From Planosporangium mesophilum (lineage in GTDB: Bacteria; Actinomycetota; Actinomycetes; Mycobacteriales; Micromonosporaceae): 64,000 bases of DNA. The position numbers were made by a program, and so were the translations under genes. Positions 1-8,781 of the stretch are shown here, one piece after another. The notes under the pieces are model-generated. The model made no database searches. It was not told the DNA's origin and saw only the letters and a program-made list of their open reading frames with translations. The stretch covers positions 48,842 through 112,841 of the forward strand of contig NZ_BOON01000040.1 of the NCBI RefSeq assembly GCF_016863255.1, read 5' to 3'. Numbering within the stretch: position 1 is the first letter of the stretch; every line of letters starts with the position of its first letter.

Positions 1-547
1 CCCGGGCGGTGTCGGCCGATCCGCGGGAGCCGAGGACGGTGGAGAACCGGACGAAGACGTCAGTCTTCTTCCCCTTCTTCAGGAAGCCCGCCCGGGTCAT
101 CCCCTCGGCCGTGCCGTAGCCCTCGAACACGCCGTGGGCTCCGGCGCCGCGGGCGTGGACCACGCGCTCCGGGATGCGCTCGTGGTCGAAGTGCATGATC
201 TTCTCGCGGAAGTGGTGGTCCTGCATCAGGATCGGACCGCGCGGTCCGGCCTTCAGCGAATGGTCGGTGTCACGCAGCCGCGCTCCCTGCGCGGTCGTGA
301 GGTAGGGGCCCTGCTGAGCCTTCGCGGGGGCGGGTACACCGGTCGTCGCGCCGGTCGGCGTGACGGTCTCGGGAGTGCCCTGCTCCTTCTTCGGCGGCAA
401 CGGGTCGTGCGGCGTCGTCGGCTCCTCGAGAGTCGCCGGGGCACTGCCCGGCGAGCCGGGAACGTCCGGCGTCAGGAGGTCGGCGACCTTCTCGGCAGCG
501 TTCTCCACGACGTCCTTGACGGCCTTGGCAGGCTTGCTGGCATCCAT
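1..547 (-). CDS. katE: Catalase, large-subunit type, 5' part only
   Basis: Decomposes hydrogen peroxide in the cytoplasm. About 182 residues are visible; the C-terminal part lies beyond base 1. After a charged, Pro-rich N-terminal extension (about residues 1-60) comes the catalase core: [20 protein letters not shown], then [11 protein letters not shown] with the distal haem His, and [18 protein letters not shown]. The long extension is typical of HPII/KatE-type large catalases rather than small ones. The ATG at 547 is preceded by GGAGGAA at suitable spacing. An inverted repeat lies about 60-100 bp upstream and may be regulatory. No neighbour shares its function. Confidence 0.9.
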   Translation of the reverse strand, partial: MDASKPAKAVKDVVENAAEKVADLLTPDVPGSPGSAPATLEEPTTPHDPLPPKKEQGTPETVTPTGATTGVPAPAKAQQGPYLTTAQGARLRDTDHSLKAGPRGPILMQDHHFREKIMHFDHERIPERVVHARGAGAHGVFEGYGTAEGMTRAGFLKKGKKTDVFVRFSTVLGSRGSADTAR

Positions 548-603
548 CGGCGAGTTCCTCCATCGGCGGGTGTGGCAGGTCTTCCGCCGTACCCCGGACG
601 GGG

Positions 604-645
604 GATCCAAAACTGGAATTCTTCAAAAGAAGAATGCATTGGATC
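604..645. promoter_or_regulatory. Nested inverted repeat upstream of the catalase
   Basis: ATTCTTC-AAAA-GAAGAAT (618-635) is flanked by GATCCAA (604-610) and its complement TTGGATC (639-645). It is an AT-rich island in very GC-rich DNA, 57 bp or more before the catalase start. It could be a peroxide- or metal-sensor operator or a 5'-UTR hairpin. The rest of 548-762 shows no convincing gene. Confidence 0.4.
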
Positions 646-771
646 TGGCAGGATCACACCGAACGGGGCCGGAGCCCTGGCGTACCTGCTGGCAACCGGA
701 CGACGACCGGCCACGGGGAAGGGCTTCGACGAAGGGCGCCACCGCCCGGACCCTGGCCTGGCTCAACCGGG

Positions 772-802
772 TTGACTTTCCCACCGGGAGGGACCGGATG
801 GT
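772..802 (+). promoter_or_regulatory. MerR-type promoter with long spacer
   Basis: TTGACT at 772-777 is followed by an imperfect inverted repeat (TTTCCC-ACC-GGGAGG) and by GATGGT at 797-802, giving a 19-bp spacer. MerR-family regulators act on promoters with 19-20-bp spacers carrying such a repeat. It sits just before the merR remnant at 811, as expected for autoregulation. Confidence 0.45.
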
Positions 803-810
803 GGGCCGGT

Positions 811-876
811 GTGCATGTCGAGGACACTCCGCTGCTGAGCATCGGCGAGCTGGCCAGGCGGACCGGCGTGCCGGTG
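811..876 (+). pseudogene. MerR-family regulator remnant (N-terminus only)
   Basis: From GTG 811 the frame reads LLSIGELARRTGVPV, the usual opening of the MerR helix-turn-helix. Right after it, where a MerR protein continues with an RTIRFY-like wing, the frame turns into unrelated low-complexity sequence. About 20 codons of family-like sequence remain. The promoter-like element at 772-802 survives. The break coincides with the end of the recognisable part of the opposite-strand XRE remnant, so one rearrangement probably truncated both. Confidence 0.5.
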
Positions 877-1351
877 CCGCAGGGCGCAGCGGTCGTTCAC
901 CGCGGCCGCCCGTACGAGTTCGACAGCCGCGCTGACCGCCGCGATCAGTTCGGACCGGCCGGTGAAGTCCGCGATGTCGCGGGGCAGCTCATTCGGGCCG
1001 CCCGGCACCGGTGGCTGGTCGGCCTCGCTCGGCTCGACTGCGGAGGGCGTGACCGCGGCCACCACCAGCGCGCACTGTTCGGTGTAGCTGAGCCCCAGGT
1101 GACCAGCCAGTACCCGGATCGTCGCGGCGCGCGGCCGCAGGAGTTGGCTGGACTCCAACCGGCGGATCGTACGGGCGCTCAAGCCGGTCTGCGCGGCCAA
1201 CTCCTCCTGGGTCAGCAGCGCGCGCTGGCGGAAGCCGCGCAGCAGTGCTGCGAGGCCGGCGTCGGGTTCATCAATCACAGTGCGCGGCACTACGGCTCCT
1301 CTCGGACGGACACCGGTGTCCGTCTGTGTGCCGACAGCGTGGCGGCCTTCG

Positions 1352-1380
1352 TCACACATGTGTCACACGTGTGTCATTCG
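1352..1380 (+). promoter_or_regulatory. SARP-type heptamer repeats, 11-bp period
   Basis: TCACACA (1352-1358), TCACACG (1363-1369) and TCATTCG (1374-1380) are spaced exactly 11 bp apart. SARP activators bind heptamers separated by 4 bp, so this suits an autoregulatory site of the SARP gene that starts at 1448. The first two units also form short palindromes (ACACATGTGT, CACACGTGTG). A possible -10 (TACGAT) lies at 1411-1416. Confidence 0.5.
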
Positions 1381-1447
1381 ATACGTGTCGGAGCTATCGA
1401 GGCCTATCGGTACGATGCGTGGATGCGGGGTGATGGGGGAGGACCGC

Positions 1448-4400
1448 GTGGATTTTCGCGTTCTCGGGCCGCTCGAGGCGGCGGTCGGGGGTCGCGTCGT
1501 GGCGGTGGGTCCGCCCCGGGTGGAAAGGATCCTCGCCACCCTGTTGCTGGAGCCGAACCGGTCGGTCACGCTGTCGAACCTGACGGCCGCCCTGTGGGAC
1601 GGAAACGCTCCGTCCAGCGCTGATCAGCAGGTGAGGAATGGCGCGGCAGCGCTGCGGCGTGCGCTGGTGGCGGCCGGCGCGCCGGTTGACATCGTCGTCG
1701 CCGGTCACGGCGGGTACCGGCTGGCGATCGAGCCCGGGTGCGTCGACGCCCGGCGGTTCACCGAGAACCTCGACCGGGCCAGGCTGTTGGCGCGCCAGGG
1801 CCGGCTCGAGCAGGCGACCGACGGTGCGCGGGCGGCCCTGGGACTGTGGCGTGGCGACCCCTTCACCGGAATGGACGGCCGTTTCATCCGGTCGGCGGCC
1901 ACCCGGTTGGTGGAGCAGCGCATCACCGCCCTCGAGGAGTACGTCGAATGGGAACTCGCGCTCGGGCGCGACGAGCGCGTGAGCGGTGAGCTCGGCCGAC
2001 TCGTCGATGAGTATCCGCACCGCGAGGTGTTCGTCGGACAGTGGATGCGCCTGCTGTACCGCGCCGGCCGCCATGTGGAAGCGCTGGCCGCCTACCGGCA
2101 GCTACGGCGGCGGCTGGTCGACGAGTTCGGCGTCGAACCCGGTCCGGACCTTCAGCGGCTGCACACGGCGATACTGACCGGCGACCCCGGGCTGAGGACG
2201 CCCGCACCCGGCCCGGTGACGCTGGCCCGGCCGGTACCCCCGCCGTCGCCGGACGGCGGTACGGTCCGGCCGGCCCAACTGCCGCCGAAGCCGACGGGGT
2301 TTGTCGGCCGGGCCGCGCATCTTGCCGAGCTCGACGGTCTGCTCCCGGACGAGGGGCAGCCGGACGCGCATGCCGTCGTCGTGGCCATCACCGGCAGCGC
2401 GGGCGTCGGCAAGACGGCGCTGGCGGTGCACTGGGCCAGCCGGGCCCGTCGCCGCTTCCCCGACGGCCAGCTCTACGTCAATCTCCGCGGCTACGACCCG
2501 CGTCCGCCCGTACCACCGGTCCAGGCGCTGGGGCACTTGCTGTGCGGGCTCGGTGTCGCGCCCGAACGGATACCGCCTGGACTGGAGGATGCCGCCGCGA
2601 TGTACCGCAGCGTGCTCGCCGACCGGCGGGTACTGGTGCTCCTCGACAACGCCGCCGATGCCGAGCAGGTGCGCCCGTTGCTGCCGGGCGGCTCGTCCAG
2701 CTTCGTGGTCGTCACCAGCCGGCGGAGACTCGGCGGACTCGTCGCGCTGGACGGCGCCCGGGAACTGTTCCTCGAGGTGCTCTCGCCGGACGAGGCCCGG
2801 ACGTTGCTGGCCGGTATCCTCGGCGCCGAGCGGGTGGACGGCGAGCCGACGGCAGCGGCCGACCTGGCCCGGCTGTGCGGGTACCTCCCGCTCGCGGTGC
2901 GCGTCGCCGCAGCCAACCTGGCCCGGCCGGGGCGAAGCCTCGCCGCGTACACCGCCGACCTACGGGACGGCAACCGACTGGCGGCCCTCACGGTCACCGG
3001 CGACGAGCGGGCGACGGTACGGGCGACCTTCGATCTGTCGTACGCGGCGCTACCGGCCGCGGCCAGCCGTCTGTTCCGCCTGGTCGGCCTCGTACCTGGC
3101 CCGGATCTCACGGTCGCCGCGGCGGCCGCGCTGCTGGACGCCACGACCGGCGAGGCCGCTCAGGCGGTCGCGCACCTGACCGCCGCGTGCCTGCTCGAGG
3201 AGCACGTGCCCGACCGCTACACCTGCCATGATCTGCTACGCGCGTATGCGGCCGGCCGCGTGTACGACGACTGTGACGAGGCCGCGCGACGGGCCGCCCT
3301 GGGGAGGCTGTTCGACTATTACCTCCACACCGCCGACGCGGCCGCCCGGGTCGTCTACCCGCATCTGGTGCGGCTGCCGGTGCCCGCCGGATCCGGTTCG
3401 GCGGTCTTCGACGAGCGCACCACGGCGGTCGCCTGGCTCGACTCCGAGCGGGCCAACCTGGTCGCCGCGATCTCCCATGCCGCCGACCACGGGCCCCTGC
3501 CGGTGGCCTGGCTGCTCGCCGACGCCGCGCGCGGAGTGCTCGCGCTCGGCATGCACGTGCCGGACGCGCTCGCCGCCGCCACCGCCGCGCTGCGCGCCGC
3601 CCGAGCGGCCGGGCACCTGGCCGGCGAGGCGGCCGCCCGGATCGGCCTGGCCACACCGCAGTGGCTGCGCGGCAGGGCCGCCGAGGCCCGCGACCAGTAC
3701 CTGCGGGCGTGTGAGCTGGCCGGACTCGCCGGCTGGGAGGAGGGCGTGGCGGCCGCCATGGGTAACGTCGCCGCGATCGACATCGAACTCGGCCACCGGC
3801 AGCAGGCCGCCCGCCGGCTCGCCGACGTACTGGAGATCAACCGGCGACTGGGCCGGCTGGCGGGGCAGGCCAGTAACCTCAACAACCTCGCGTACCTGCA
3901 CGCGGACCTCGGAGACCTGGAACAGGCCGCCGACCATGCCCGGCAGGCGATCGTGCTGTACCAGAAGACCGGCTCGCGCAGCGGCGAGGCGTTCGCGCTG
4001 ACCAACCTCGGTCAGGCCGAGCAACGGATGGGGTACCTCGACGAAGCCGTGTCGCATCTGGACGCCGCCGTCGCACTCCACCGGGAACTGGGCAATCGGG
4101 GAAGCCAGGCGGATGCGCTGAACGGCCTGGCGGCGGCGCACCGCGACGCGGGCCGTCATGCCGAGGCCCTTGAACTGGCCGGCGCCGCTCTCGAACTGGC
4201 CGACGGCACGGGTTACCAGAAGTTCCGTGCCGACGCCTTCAACGTCCTGGGCACGGTGTACCGGGAACTGGGCTGCTGTCAGAGGTCACGTGACCACCAC
4301 GAGCGGGCCCTCGAGTCGGCCCGGACGATCGGCAACCCGTACGCCGAAGCCACCGCCCTGATCGGGCTGGCCGCCGTCCTGACCCGGCAGGACCGGTACG

Positions 4401-4717
4401 ACCAGGCCGCCGACCTCGCCCGGGAGGCGCTGCGGGTCAGTACCGACATGGGGTTTGCGACCCTGCGCGCCCAGGCGCTGACCTGTCTTGCCCGCGTCCA
4501 GCTGGCCGTCGGCAGCCTCGCCGAGGCCTGCCGCGACGGCGAGTGCGCGGTGACGGCCCTGCGCGGCACCGGCGCCCGACTGGAGCTGACCCGCACCCAC
4601 GCCCTCCTCGCCGAGGTGCACGAGCGCGCCGGTCGACCCGACCACGCCGCCGAGCACCGGCGTCGGGCGGCCGACCTTCGTGTCGAGGCCGGCGATCCCG
4701 CTACCCGGCCGGGCTGA
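1448..4717 (+). CDS. SARP-family transcriptional activator with NB-ARC and TPR domains (AfsR-like)
   Basis: A 1089-residue pathway regulator. Order: OmpR-like winged helix (1-95, VDFRVLGPLEAAVGG), bacterial transcriptional activation domain (about 100-245, ending RRLVDEFGVEPGPDLQRLH), NB-ARC ATPase with P-loop GSAGVGKTAL at 316-325, and a C-terminal array of tetratricopeptide repeats (about 700-1080). This is AfsR-like and full length. GTG 1448 follows GGGGGAGGA; an in-frame ATG six codons upstream is possible. SARP-type repeats lie upstream of this gene and of the next one, suggesting autoregulation and control of the secreted protein. No antibiotic biosynthetic genes are nearby, so the target process is unknown. 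Confidence 0.9.
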   Translation: MDFRVLGPLEAAVGGRVVAVGPPRVERILATLLLEPNRSVTLSNLTAALWDGNAPSSADQQVRNGAAALRRALVAAGAPVDIVVAGHGGYRLAIEPGCVDARRFTENLDRARLLARQGRLEQATDGARAALGLWRGDPFTGMDGRFIRSAATRLVEQRITALEEYVEWELALGRDERVSGELGRLVDEYPHREVFVGQWMRLLYRAGRHVEALAAYRQLRRRLVDEFGVEPGPDLQRLHTAILTGDPGLRTPAPGPVTLARPVPPPSPDGGTVRPAQLPPKPTGFVGRAAHLAELDGLLPDEGQPDAHAVVVAITGSAGVGKTALAVHWASRARRRFPDGQLYVNLRGYDPRPPVPPVQALGHLLCGLGVAPERIPPGLEDAAAMYRSVLADRRVLVLLDNAADAEQVRPLLPGGSSSFVVVTSRRRLGGLVALDGARELFLEVLSPDEARTLLAGILGAERVDGEPTAAADLARLCGYLPLAVRVAAANLARPGRSLAAYTADLRDGNRLAALTVTGDERATVRATFDLSYAALPAAASRLFRLVGLVPGPDLTVAAAAALLDATTGEAAQAVAHLTAACLLEEHVPDRYTCHDLLRAYAAGRVYDDCDEAARRAALGRLFDYYLHTADAAARVVYPHLVRLPVPAGSGSAVFDERTTAVAWLDSERANLVAAISHAADHGPLPVAWLLADAARGVLALGMHVPDALAAATAALRAARAAGHLAGEAAARIGLATPQWLRGRAAEARDQYLRACELAGLAGWEEGVAAAMGNVAAIDIELGHRQQAARRLADVLEINRRLGRLAGQASNLNNLAYLHADLGDLEQAADHARQAIVLYQKTGSRSGEAFALTNLGQAEQRMGYLDEAVSHLDAAVALHRELGNRGSQADALNGLAAAHRDAGRHAEALELAGAALELADGTGYQKFRADAFNVLGTVYRELGCCQRSRDHHERALESARTIGNPYAEATALIGLAAVLTRQDRYDQAADLAREALRVSTDMGFATLRAQALTCLARVQLAVGSLAEACRDGECAVTALRGTGARLELTRTHALLAEVHERAGRPDHAAEHRRRAADLRVEAGDPATRPG

Positions 4718-4786
4718 CGACGGCGCGTCCGCCGGCTGCCCGACGTTCATGGGTCGTCGGCACGGGCAACCGGCCGTGCCGTCCGG

Positions 4787-4815
4787 TCAATGTCCGCTCA
4801 ATGTCCGCTCGCCGT
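4787..4815 (+). promoter_or_regulatory. SARP-type heptamer repeats before the secreted protein gene
   Basis: TCAATGT (4787-4793), TCAATGT (4798-4804) and a weaker TCGCCGT (4809-4815) are spaced 11 bp, the same geometry as upstream of the SARP gene. They lie in the 173-bp gap before the secreted protein gene, which makes it a candidate direct target. The sequence between them and the gene has a possible -10, TACAGA, near 4852. Confidence 0.45.
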
Positions 4816-4890
4816 CCTGGCCCCGGGATGCCGGCCGAACGACAGTGGAGCGTACAGAGATCAACCAGTGACGATCTGGAAGGAACGTTC

Positions 4891-5358
4891 ATGAATCGAC
4901 CGGCGCAGCTACGGCGAGGACTGATCGCGTGTGTCGCGGCGGCAGTGTTCGGCCTCATGGCAACGCCCGCACACGCCGCTGAGGTGGGGAGCTCCGCCGC
5001 CACGGCGAAGCAGTCCACCGTCAGTACGATGAGCCAGGCATCCCCGCGAGACGACTGCTACGCGATGGCCATGTACCCGTGGAACAAGAGCGGACGGATC
5101 CAGTTCGATGGTGTGTTCTCCTGCATGAACTACAACCAGTGGAACCAGGCGCGGGTGTCGGTCGAGGTCTACTCCAACGGCGGAGCCAACTACCTCGGGA
5201 AGACCGAGCACACCTGCTTCAGTGATCTGGACGGCAAGATGTGTTACGGCGACACCGCCACGTGGACGTACTCGCCCGGCAACTGGTGCACGGTTGTGCA
5301 GGTCTACATCTGGCCCGCGTTGATGATGTTCCAGGACAAGAGCTGCAAACAGATTTAG
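4891..5358 (+). CDS. Small secreted cysteine-containing protein of unknown function
   Basis: 155 residues. The N-terminus MNRPAQLRRGLIACVAAAVF continues to a signal-peptidase site near PAHAA, so export through Sec is likely. The mature part has a Ser/Thr-rich segment and then a compact domain with six Cys (DDC, FSC, HTC, KMC, NWC, KSC) and many aromatic residues, suggesting a small disulphide-bonded beta protein. I do not recognise the family. ATG 4891 follows GGAAGGAA. The gene follows the SARP regulator on the same strand, has SARP-like repeats upstream and a strong hairpin downstream, so it is probably a monocistronic target. Confidence 0.75.
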   Translation: MNRPAQLRRGLIACVAAAVFGLMATPAHAAEVGSSAATAKQSTVSTMSQASPRDDCYAMAMYPWNKSGRIQFDGVFSCMNYNQWNQARVSVEVYSNGGANYLGKTEHTCFSDLDGKMCYGDTATWTYSPGNWCTVVQVYIWPALMMFQDKSCKQI

Positions 5359-5410
5359 CGGCATAGTTCGGCCGCCCGGGTAGCGGCGGTCACCGGACGG
5401 TGATGACACG

Positions 5411-5441
5411 CGAACGCGCCTTCGACCGGAAGGCGCGTTCG
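5411..5441 (+). terminator. Strong hairpin after the secreted protein gene
   Basis: A perfect 13-bp stem (CGAACGCGCCTTC and its complement) with a GACCG loop, 52 bp after the stop codon. There is no T tract, which is common for actinobacterial terminators. It may also serve the convergent AraC gene. Confidence 0.7.
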
Positions 5442-5579
5442 CTGCCGTCACCCTGGCAGGCCGGTGCGCTCGCCGACGAGAGCGCGCGAAGCGCGACGAC
5501 GTCCGCAAGCTGAGCCGGACCGCTTTCGCGATGCTGGAACAGGGGCTGGGGGAGTACGCGCGCAAACCATCACGTTGAG

Positions 5580-6587
5580 TCAGCGGCGCAGCGTGGCCGA
5601 GGGTGGTTCGCCGAACCGCGCCCGGTACGCGGCCGCGAACCGGCCGGTGTGAGTGAACCCGTAACGCATCGCCACGTCGGTGACCGTGACCCCGGTGGCG
5701 GGATCCAGCCGCAGCAGTTCCTCGTGCGCCTGTTCGAGGCGGTGACGGCGCACGTACGACATGGGTGAGGTACCCAGCTGCCGGCGGAACGCCGCGTGCA
5801 GGGAGCGTTCGCTGGTGCCGGCGAACGCGGCCAGGTCGGCCACGGTGAAGGCCGTCTGCGGCGACGAGTGGATGAGCTCGACGACCCGGCGAACGACCCG
5901 CGGCGCCGGCAGCGAGCGTGCCGAGAAGATGGCGTCGGTGTAGTTGTGCCGCTGGCCCAGCAGAAGCGCCGTCAGGATGCCGTGCTCGATCTCCGCGGCC
6001 AGGACCGGGGGCGGGCCGGCCTTGCCACACCGTTCGAGCGCCAGCCGCAGGGTCTGCACCGCCGCCGTCACGCCTTGGCCCCCGCTCTCCAGGTCCAGCT
6101 CCGGCTGGAAGACCACCGGCTGGTGGATGGGCTCGTCCAGCAGGTTCCGCAGGTACCGCTCGACGAGGGGCTTCTCGACGGTCAGCATGAGCTGCCGCAT
6201 GCCGGGGGTCCACCGCATCGCGACGGTGTCGCGGTAGCAGAAGACGGCTGCACGCGTGCCACCGGCGACGACGGTGTGCCCGGCGACCTCGGTGAGCATC
6301 GCGCCGCCGTACACGAAGCTCACGGTCACCAGGCTGATCGGCGGCGAGCAGGTGATCTCGACGGCCGGTCCGTACGTGGACGACATCAGGCCCAGTCCGT
6401 TGACCGACCGGTACTGGACGCGGGCGAGGAAGCGGCGCTCGCGGTCGAGCACCCTCATGTGGTGGATGTTGTTCAGGAGTCGTTGCGTCCGGGTCCTCGC
6501 CTCGGACATGACCCCGGTGCGGATCACGGTGGGGTGCGGAAGCCGGATGTCCTGCTCTTCGTCCATGGACGCGTACGGCGCGGGCAT
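5580..6587 (-). CDS. AraC-family transcriptional regulator
   Basis: 335 residues. The N-terminal half (about 1-200) matches the AraC-binding-like ligand domain found in regulators of oxygenase genes. The C-terminal 105 residues hold two helix-turn-helices: FTVADLAAFAGTSERSLHAA, and VTDVAMRYGFTHTGRFAAAY ending in FGEPP. ATG 6587 follows GGAGG at five bases. It is divergent from the hydrolase/monooxygenase operon. Paired 13-bp direct repeats lie before that operon and before the FMN reductase, with the 20-bp period typical of AraC sites, so it probably activates both. The inducer is unknown. Confidence 0.88.
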   Translation of the reverse strand: MPAPYASMDEEQDIRLPHPTVIRTGVMSEARTRTQRLLNNIHHMRVLDRERRFLARVQYRSVNGLGLMSSTYGPAVEITCSPPISLVTVSFVYGGAMLTEVAGHTVVAGGTRAAVFCYRDTVAMRWTPGMRQLMLTVEKPLVERYLRNLLDEPIHQPVVFQPELDLESGGQGVTAAVQTLRLALERCGKAGPPPVLAAEIEHGILTALLLGQRHNYTDAIFSARSLPAPRVVRRVVELIHSSPQTAFTVADLAAFAGTSERSLHAAFRRQLGTSPMSYVRRHRLEQAHEELLRLDPATGVTVTDVAMRYGFTHTGRFAAAYRARFGEPPSATLRR

Positions 6588-6652
6588 GGCCACCTCCATG
6601 CATGACGGCTGATGTGCAGAATCACCGCGATACGCCGGGAAAGTCAACCAGC

Positions 6653-6685
6653 GTGCGGGAACCGGCCCGACGGTGCGGAAAGCGG
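6653..6685 (+). promoter_or_regulatory. AraC box pair A (monooxygenase operon)
   Basis: GTGCGGGAACCGG (6653-6665) and GTGCGGAAAGCGG (6673-6685) are direct repeats exactly 20 bp apart. The second ends 72 bp before the hydrolase start. The same box, in the same orientation to the gene and with the same period, precedes the FMN reductase. Confidence 0.65.
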
Positions 6686-6757
6686 CTCGTCGGCGGCTTA
6701 CCGGGCTCCTACCGTCGGCAACGTCCACATCGGCAGGACGGACGCGGGAGGTGTGCC

Positions 6758-7582
6758 GTGGCGCAGGTGGCCAACGACGTAGGGCAGGCAACGGTCGAAT
6801 ATCTCGATTTCCCCGGTGGCCGGGTCCAGCTGTTCCGGGGCGGTGCGGGTACCCCGGTTCTCTTCCTGCACGCAGCGGGCGGGGCGGGGGAGTGGCACGA
6901 ATTCCACGAACTGCTCGCGCGGCGGTTCGAGGTGTTCGCGCCCGACCACCCGGGGTTCGGCGGCTCCGACGAGCTGGCCGAGGTCGAGGGCGTCGACGAC
7001 CTCGTCTACCACTACCTCGACCTCATCGAACGGCTCGGGCTCGAGCGTCCGCACGTCGTCGGGGCCTCGTTCGGCGGCTGGGTCGCGGCCGAGCTCGCCG
7101 TCGCACGCCCGGATGCGATCGGCTCGCTGGTACTGCTCGGCCCGGCCGGGCTGCGGCTTCCCGACCACCCGGTCACCGACCTGTTCCTGCTGACGCCCGA
7201 CCAGCTCCCCGGTGCGCTCTTCGCCGACCCGGCAAAGGCCTCGGCGCTCTTTCCCGCCGAGCCGAGCATCGAAGACGTGCTGACCGCGTACCGCGACATG
7301 ACGGCGTTCGCCCGGTTCGCGTGGAACCCGTTCCTGTGCAACCCGAAGCTGGAACGCCGGCTGCACCGCATCACCGCGCCGACGCTGGTGGTCTGCCCCT
7401 CGGGCGACAAGATCGTCCCGGTGGAGCACGGGCGGCGGTACGCCGAACGGATCCCGGACGCCGGGTTCGCGCTGGTCGAGAAGTGCGGTCACGCCATGTA
7501 CTTCGAACGCCCCGGCGAATTCGCCGAGCTCATCACCAAGTTCCTGACGACGGGTGCCGACGAGAGTGGAGCGCGCCGATGA
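6758..7582 (+). CDS. Alpha/beta-fold hydrolase (MhpC/BphD-like)
   Basis: 274 residues; probably cleaves a C-C or ester bond in the product of the neighbouring monooxygenase. Oxyanion segment LFLHAAGGAGEW, nucleophile elbow GASFGG (Ser), acid in PSGDKIVP, and catalytic His in KCGHAMYFERP. The overall pattern resembles meta-cleavage-product hydrolases. GTG 6758 follows GGGAGG. Its stop overlaps the start of the luciferase-like monooxygenase (ATGA), so the two are translationally coupled. AraC boxes lie upstream. The substrate cannot be read from the sequence. Confidence 0.85.
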   Translation: MAQVANDVGQATVEYLDFPGGRVQLFRGGAGTPVLFLHAAGGAGEWHEFHELLARRFEVFAPDHPGFGGSDELAEVEGVDDLVYHYLDLIERLGLERPHVVGASFGGWVAAELAVARPDAIGSLVLLGPAGLRLPDHPVTDLFLLTPDQLPGALFADPAKASALFPAEPSIEDVLTAYRDMTAFARFAWNPFLCNPKLERRLHRITAPTLVVCPSGDKIVPVEHGRRYAERIPDAGFALVEKCGHAMYFERPGEFAELITKFLTTGADESGARR

Positions 7583-8742
7583 AGTTCGTCTTCTTCCACC
7601 TGATGCCCTACCCGTACCTGCCGGACGACTTCGACGAGAGGTACCCGTCGCCGTCACTGAACTTCCCCCGTAAGTTCTTCGACCGGGCACTCGGCAACCG
7701 GCTCTACCACCGGTACCTCGACGAACTCGAGTACGCCGAGAGGCTCGGCTTCGACGGCATCGCCGTCAACGAGCACCACCAGAGTGCGTACGGGTTGATG
7801 CCGTCGCCCAACATCATGGCCGCCGCTCTCGCCAGACGGACCGAGCGGGCGCAGGTCATGGTGCTCGGCAACGCGATCGGGGTGCGTGGTAACCCCCTCC
7901 GGGTGGCGGAGGAGATCGCCATGCTCGACCACCTCAGCAACGGGCGGGTGGTCTCCGGCTTCGTCCGCGGCATCGGCTGGGAGTACTTCGGGCACAGCGT
8001 CAACCCGACCCGGTCCCGCGACCGGTTCAACGAGGCCCACGACCTGATCATCAAGGCGTGGACGGCCGACGAGCCGTTCCAGTGGATCAGCCCCAACTAC
8101 GAGTACCGGTACGTCAACGTGTGGCCGCGGACGCTGCAGGAACCGCACCCGCCCATCTACATCCCGGGTGCGGGCAGCACCGAGACGATGACGTTCGTCG
8201 CCGAGCACGGCTACACGTACATGTCGGTGTACGCGGACACGCGCGTGGTCCGCCGCTGGTTCGACGGGTACCGGCGCGCGGCCGAGGAGATCGGGATCGC
8301 GCCCGACCCGGAGAAGATCGCGTTCTCGGTACCGATCTACGTGGCCGAGACCGACGAGCAGGCCCACCGCGAGGGCCGCCAGCACGTCGAGTGGCTGTTC
8401 CACAAGGGACTGAAGCAGAGCACATCGCTCGTCTTCCCGCCCGGGTACATGTCACCCGGCTCCATGCGTGGCCTGCTGGTGGCCGGGATGAAGGCCTACA
8501 CCGAGATGTCGTACGAGGAGCTGCTGGCGGGCGGGTACGTCGTCGTCGGCAGCCCCGAATCCGTCACATCCCGGCTGCGGGAGCTTCAGGAGGAGTTGGG
8601 CTTCGGCCAGCTCATCGGGCTGTTCTCGATCGGTGACATCACGCACGAGCAGACCACCCGCAGCATGGAACTGTTCGCGTCCGAGGTGATGCCGGCGCTG
8701 CGACCGCTCGGCGTCGCCTGCGGCGTGACCGCGGCCTCCTGA
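7579..8742 (+). CDS. LLM-class (luciferase-like) flavin monooxygenase
   Basis: 387 residues, a TIM-barrel FMNH2-dependent monooxygenase. It opens MKFVFFHLMPYPYLPDDF and contains the family segments DGIAVNEHHQSAYGLMPSPN, VLGNAIGVRGNPLRVAEE, GRVVSGFVRGIGWEY and GSPESVT. Such enzymes need reduced flavin from a separate reductase; the convergent FMN reductase at 8782-9360 shares the same AraC boxes and is the obvious partner. It overlaps the preceding hydrolase by 4 bp. Oxidation followed by hydrolysis of an aldehyde, ketone or aromatic side chain would fit. Confidence 0.88.
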   Translation: MKFVFFHLMPYPYLPDDFDERYPSPSLNFPRKFFDRALGNRLYHRYLDELEYAERLGFDGIAVNEHHQSAYGLMPSPNIMAAALARRTERAQVMVLGNAIGVRGNPLRVAEEIAMLDHLSNGRVVSGFVRGIGWEYFGHSVNPTRSRDRFNEAHDLIIKAWTADEPFQWISPNYEYRYVNVWPRTLQEPHPPIYIPGAGSTETMTFVAEHGYTYMSVYADTRVVRRWFDGYRRAAEEIGIAPDPEKIAFSVPIYVAETDEQAHREGRQHVEWLFHKGLKQSTSLVFPPGYMSPGSMRGLLVAGMKAYTEMSYEELLAGGYVVVGSPESVTSRLRELQEELGFGQLIGLFSIGDITHEQTTRSMELFASEVMPALRPLGVACGVTAAS

Positions 8743-8781
8743 ATGGTCCGCCCGCTCTCCCGCCGGCGGAGCGGTCGGCGT

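Larger units (their letters stand above)
763..1290 (-). pseudogene. Truncated XRE-family helix-turn-helix regulator (NB-ARC type)
   Basis: The GTG at 1290 has GAGAGGAG five bases upstream. The first 70 residues hold an XRE helix-turn-helix (LLTQEELAAQTGLSARTIRR), followed by a linker ending ADFTGRSEL, which in actinobacterial XRE/NB-ARC regulators directly precedes the P-loop ATPase. No P-loop follows: after about residue 135 the sequence is arbitrary and antisense to the merR remnant. Intact members are usually 700 residues or more, so this is a remnant. It could still make a short DNA-binding protein. It is divergent from the SARP gene. Confidence 0.6.

Noticed and set aside
1448..5358. Antibiotic biosynthetic cluster because of the SARP regulator
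   Set aside because: No polyketide, peptide or tailoring genes are adjacent; only one secreted protein gene shares the repeats.
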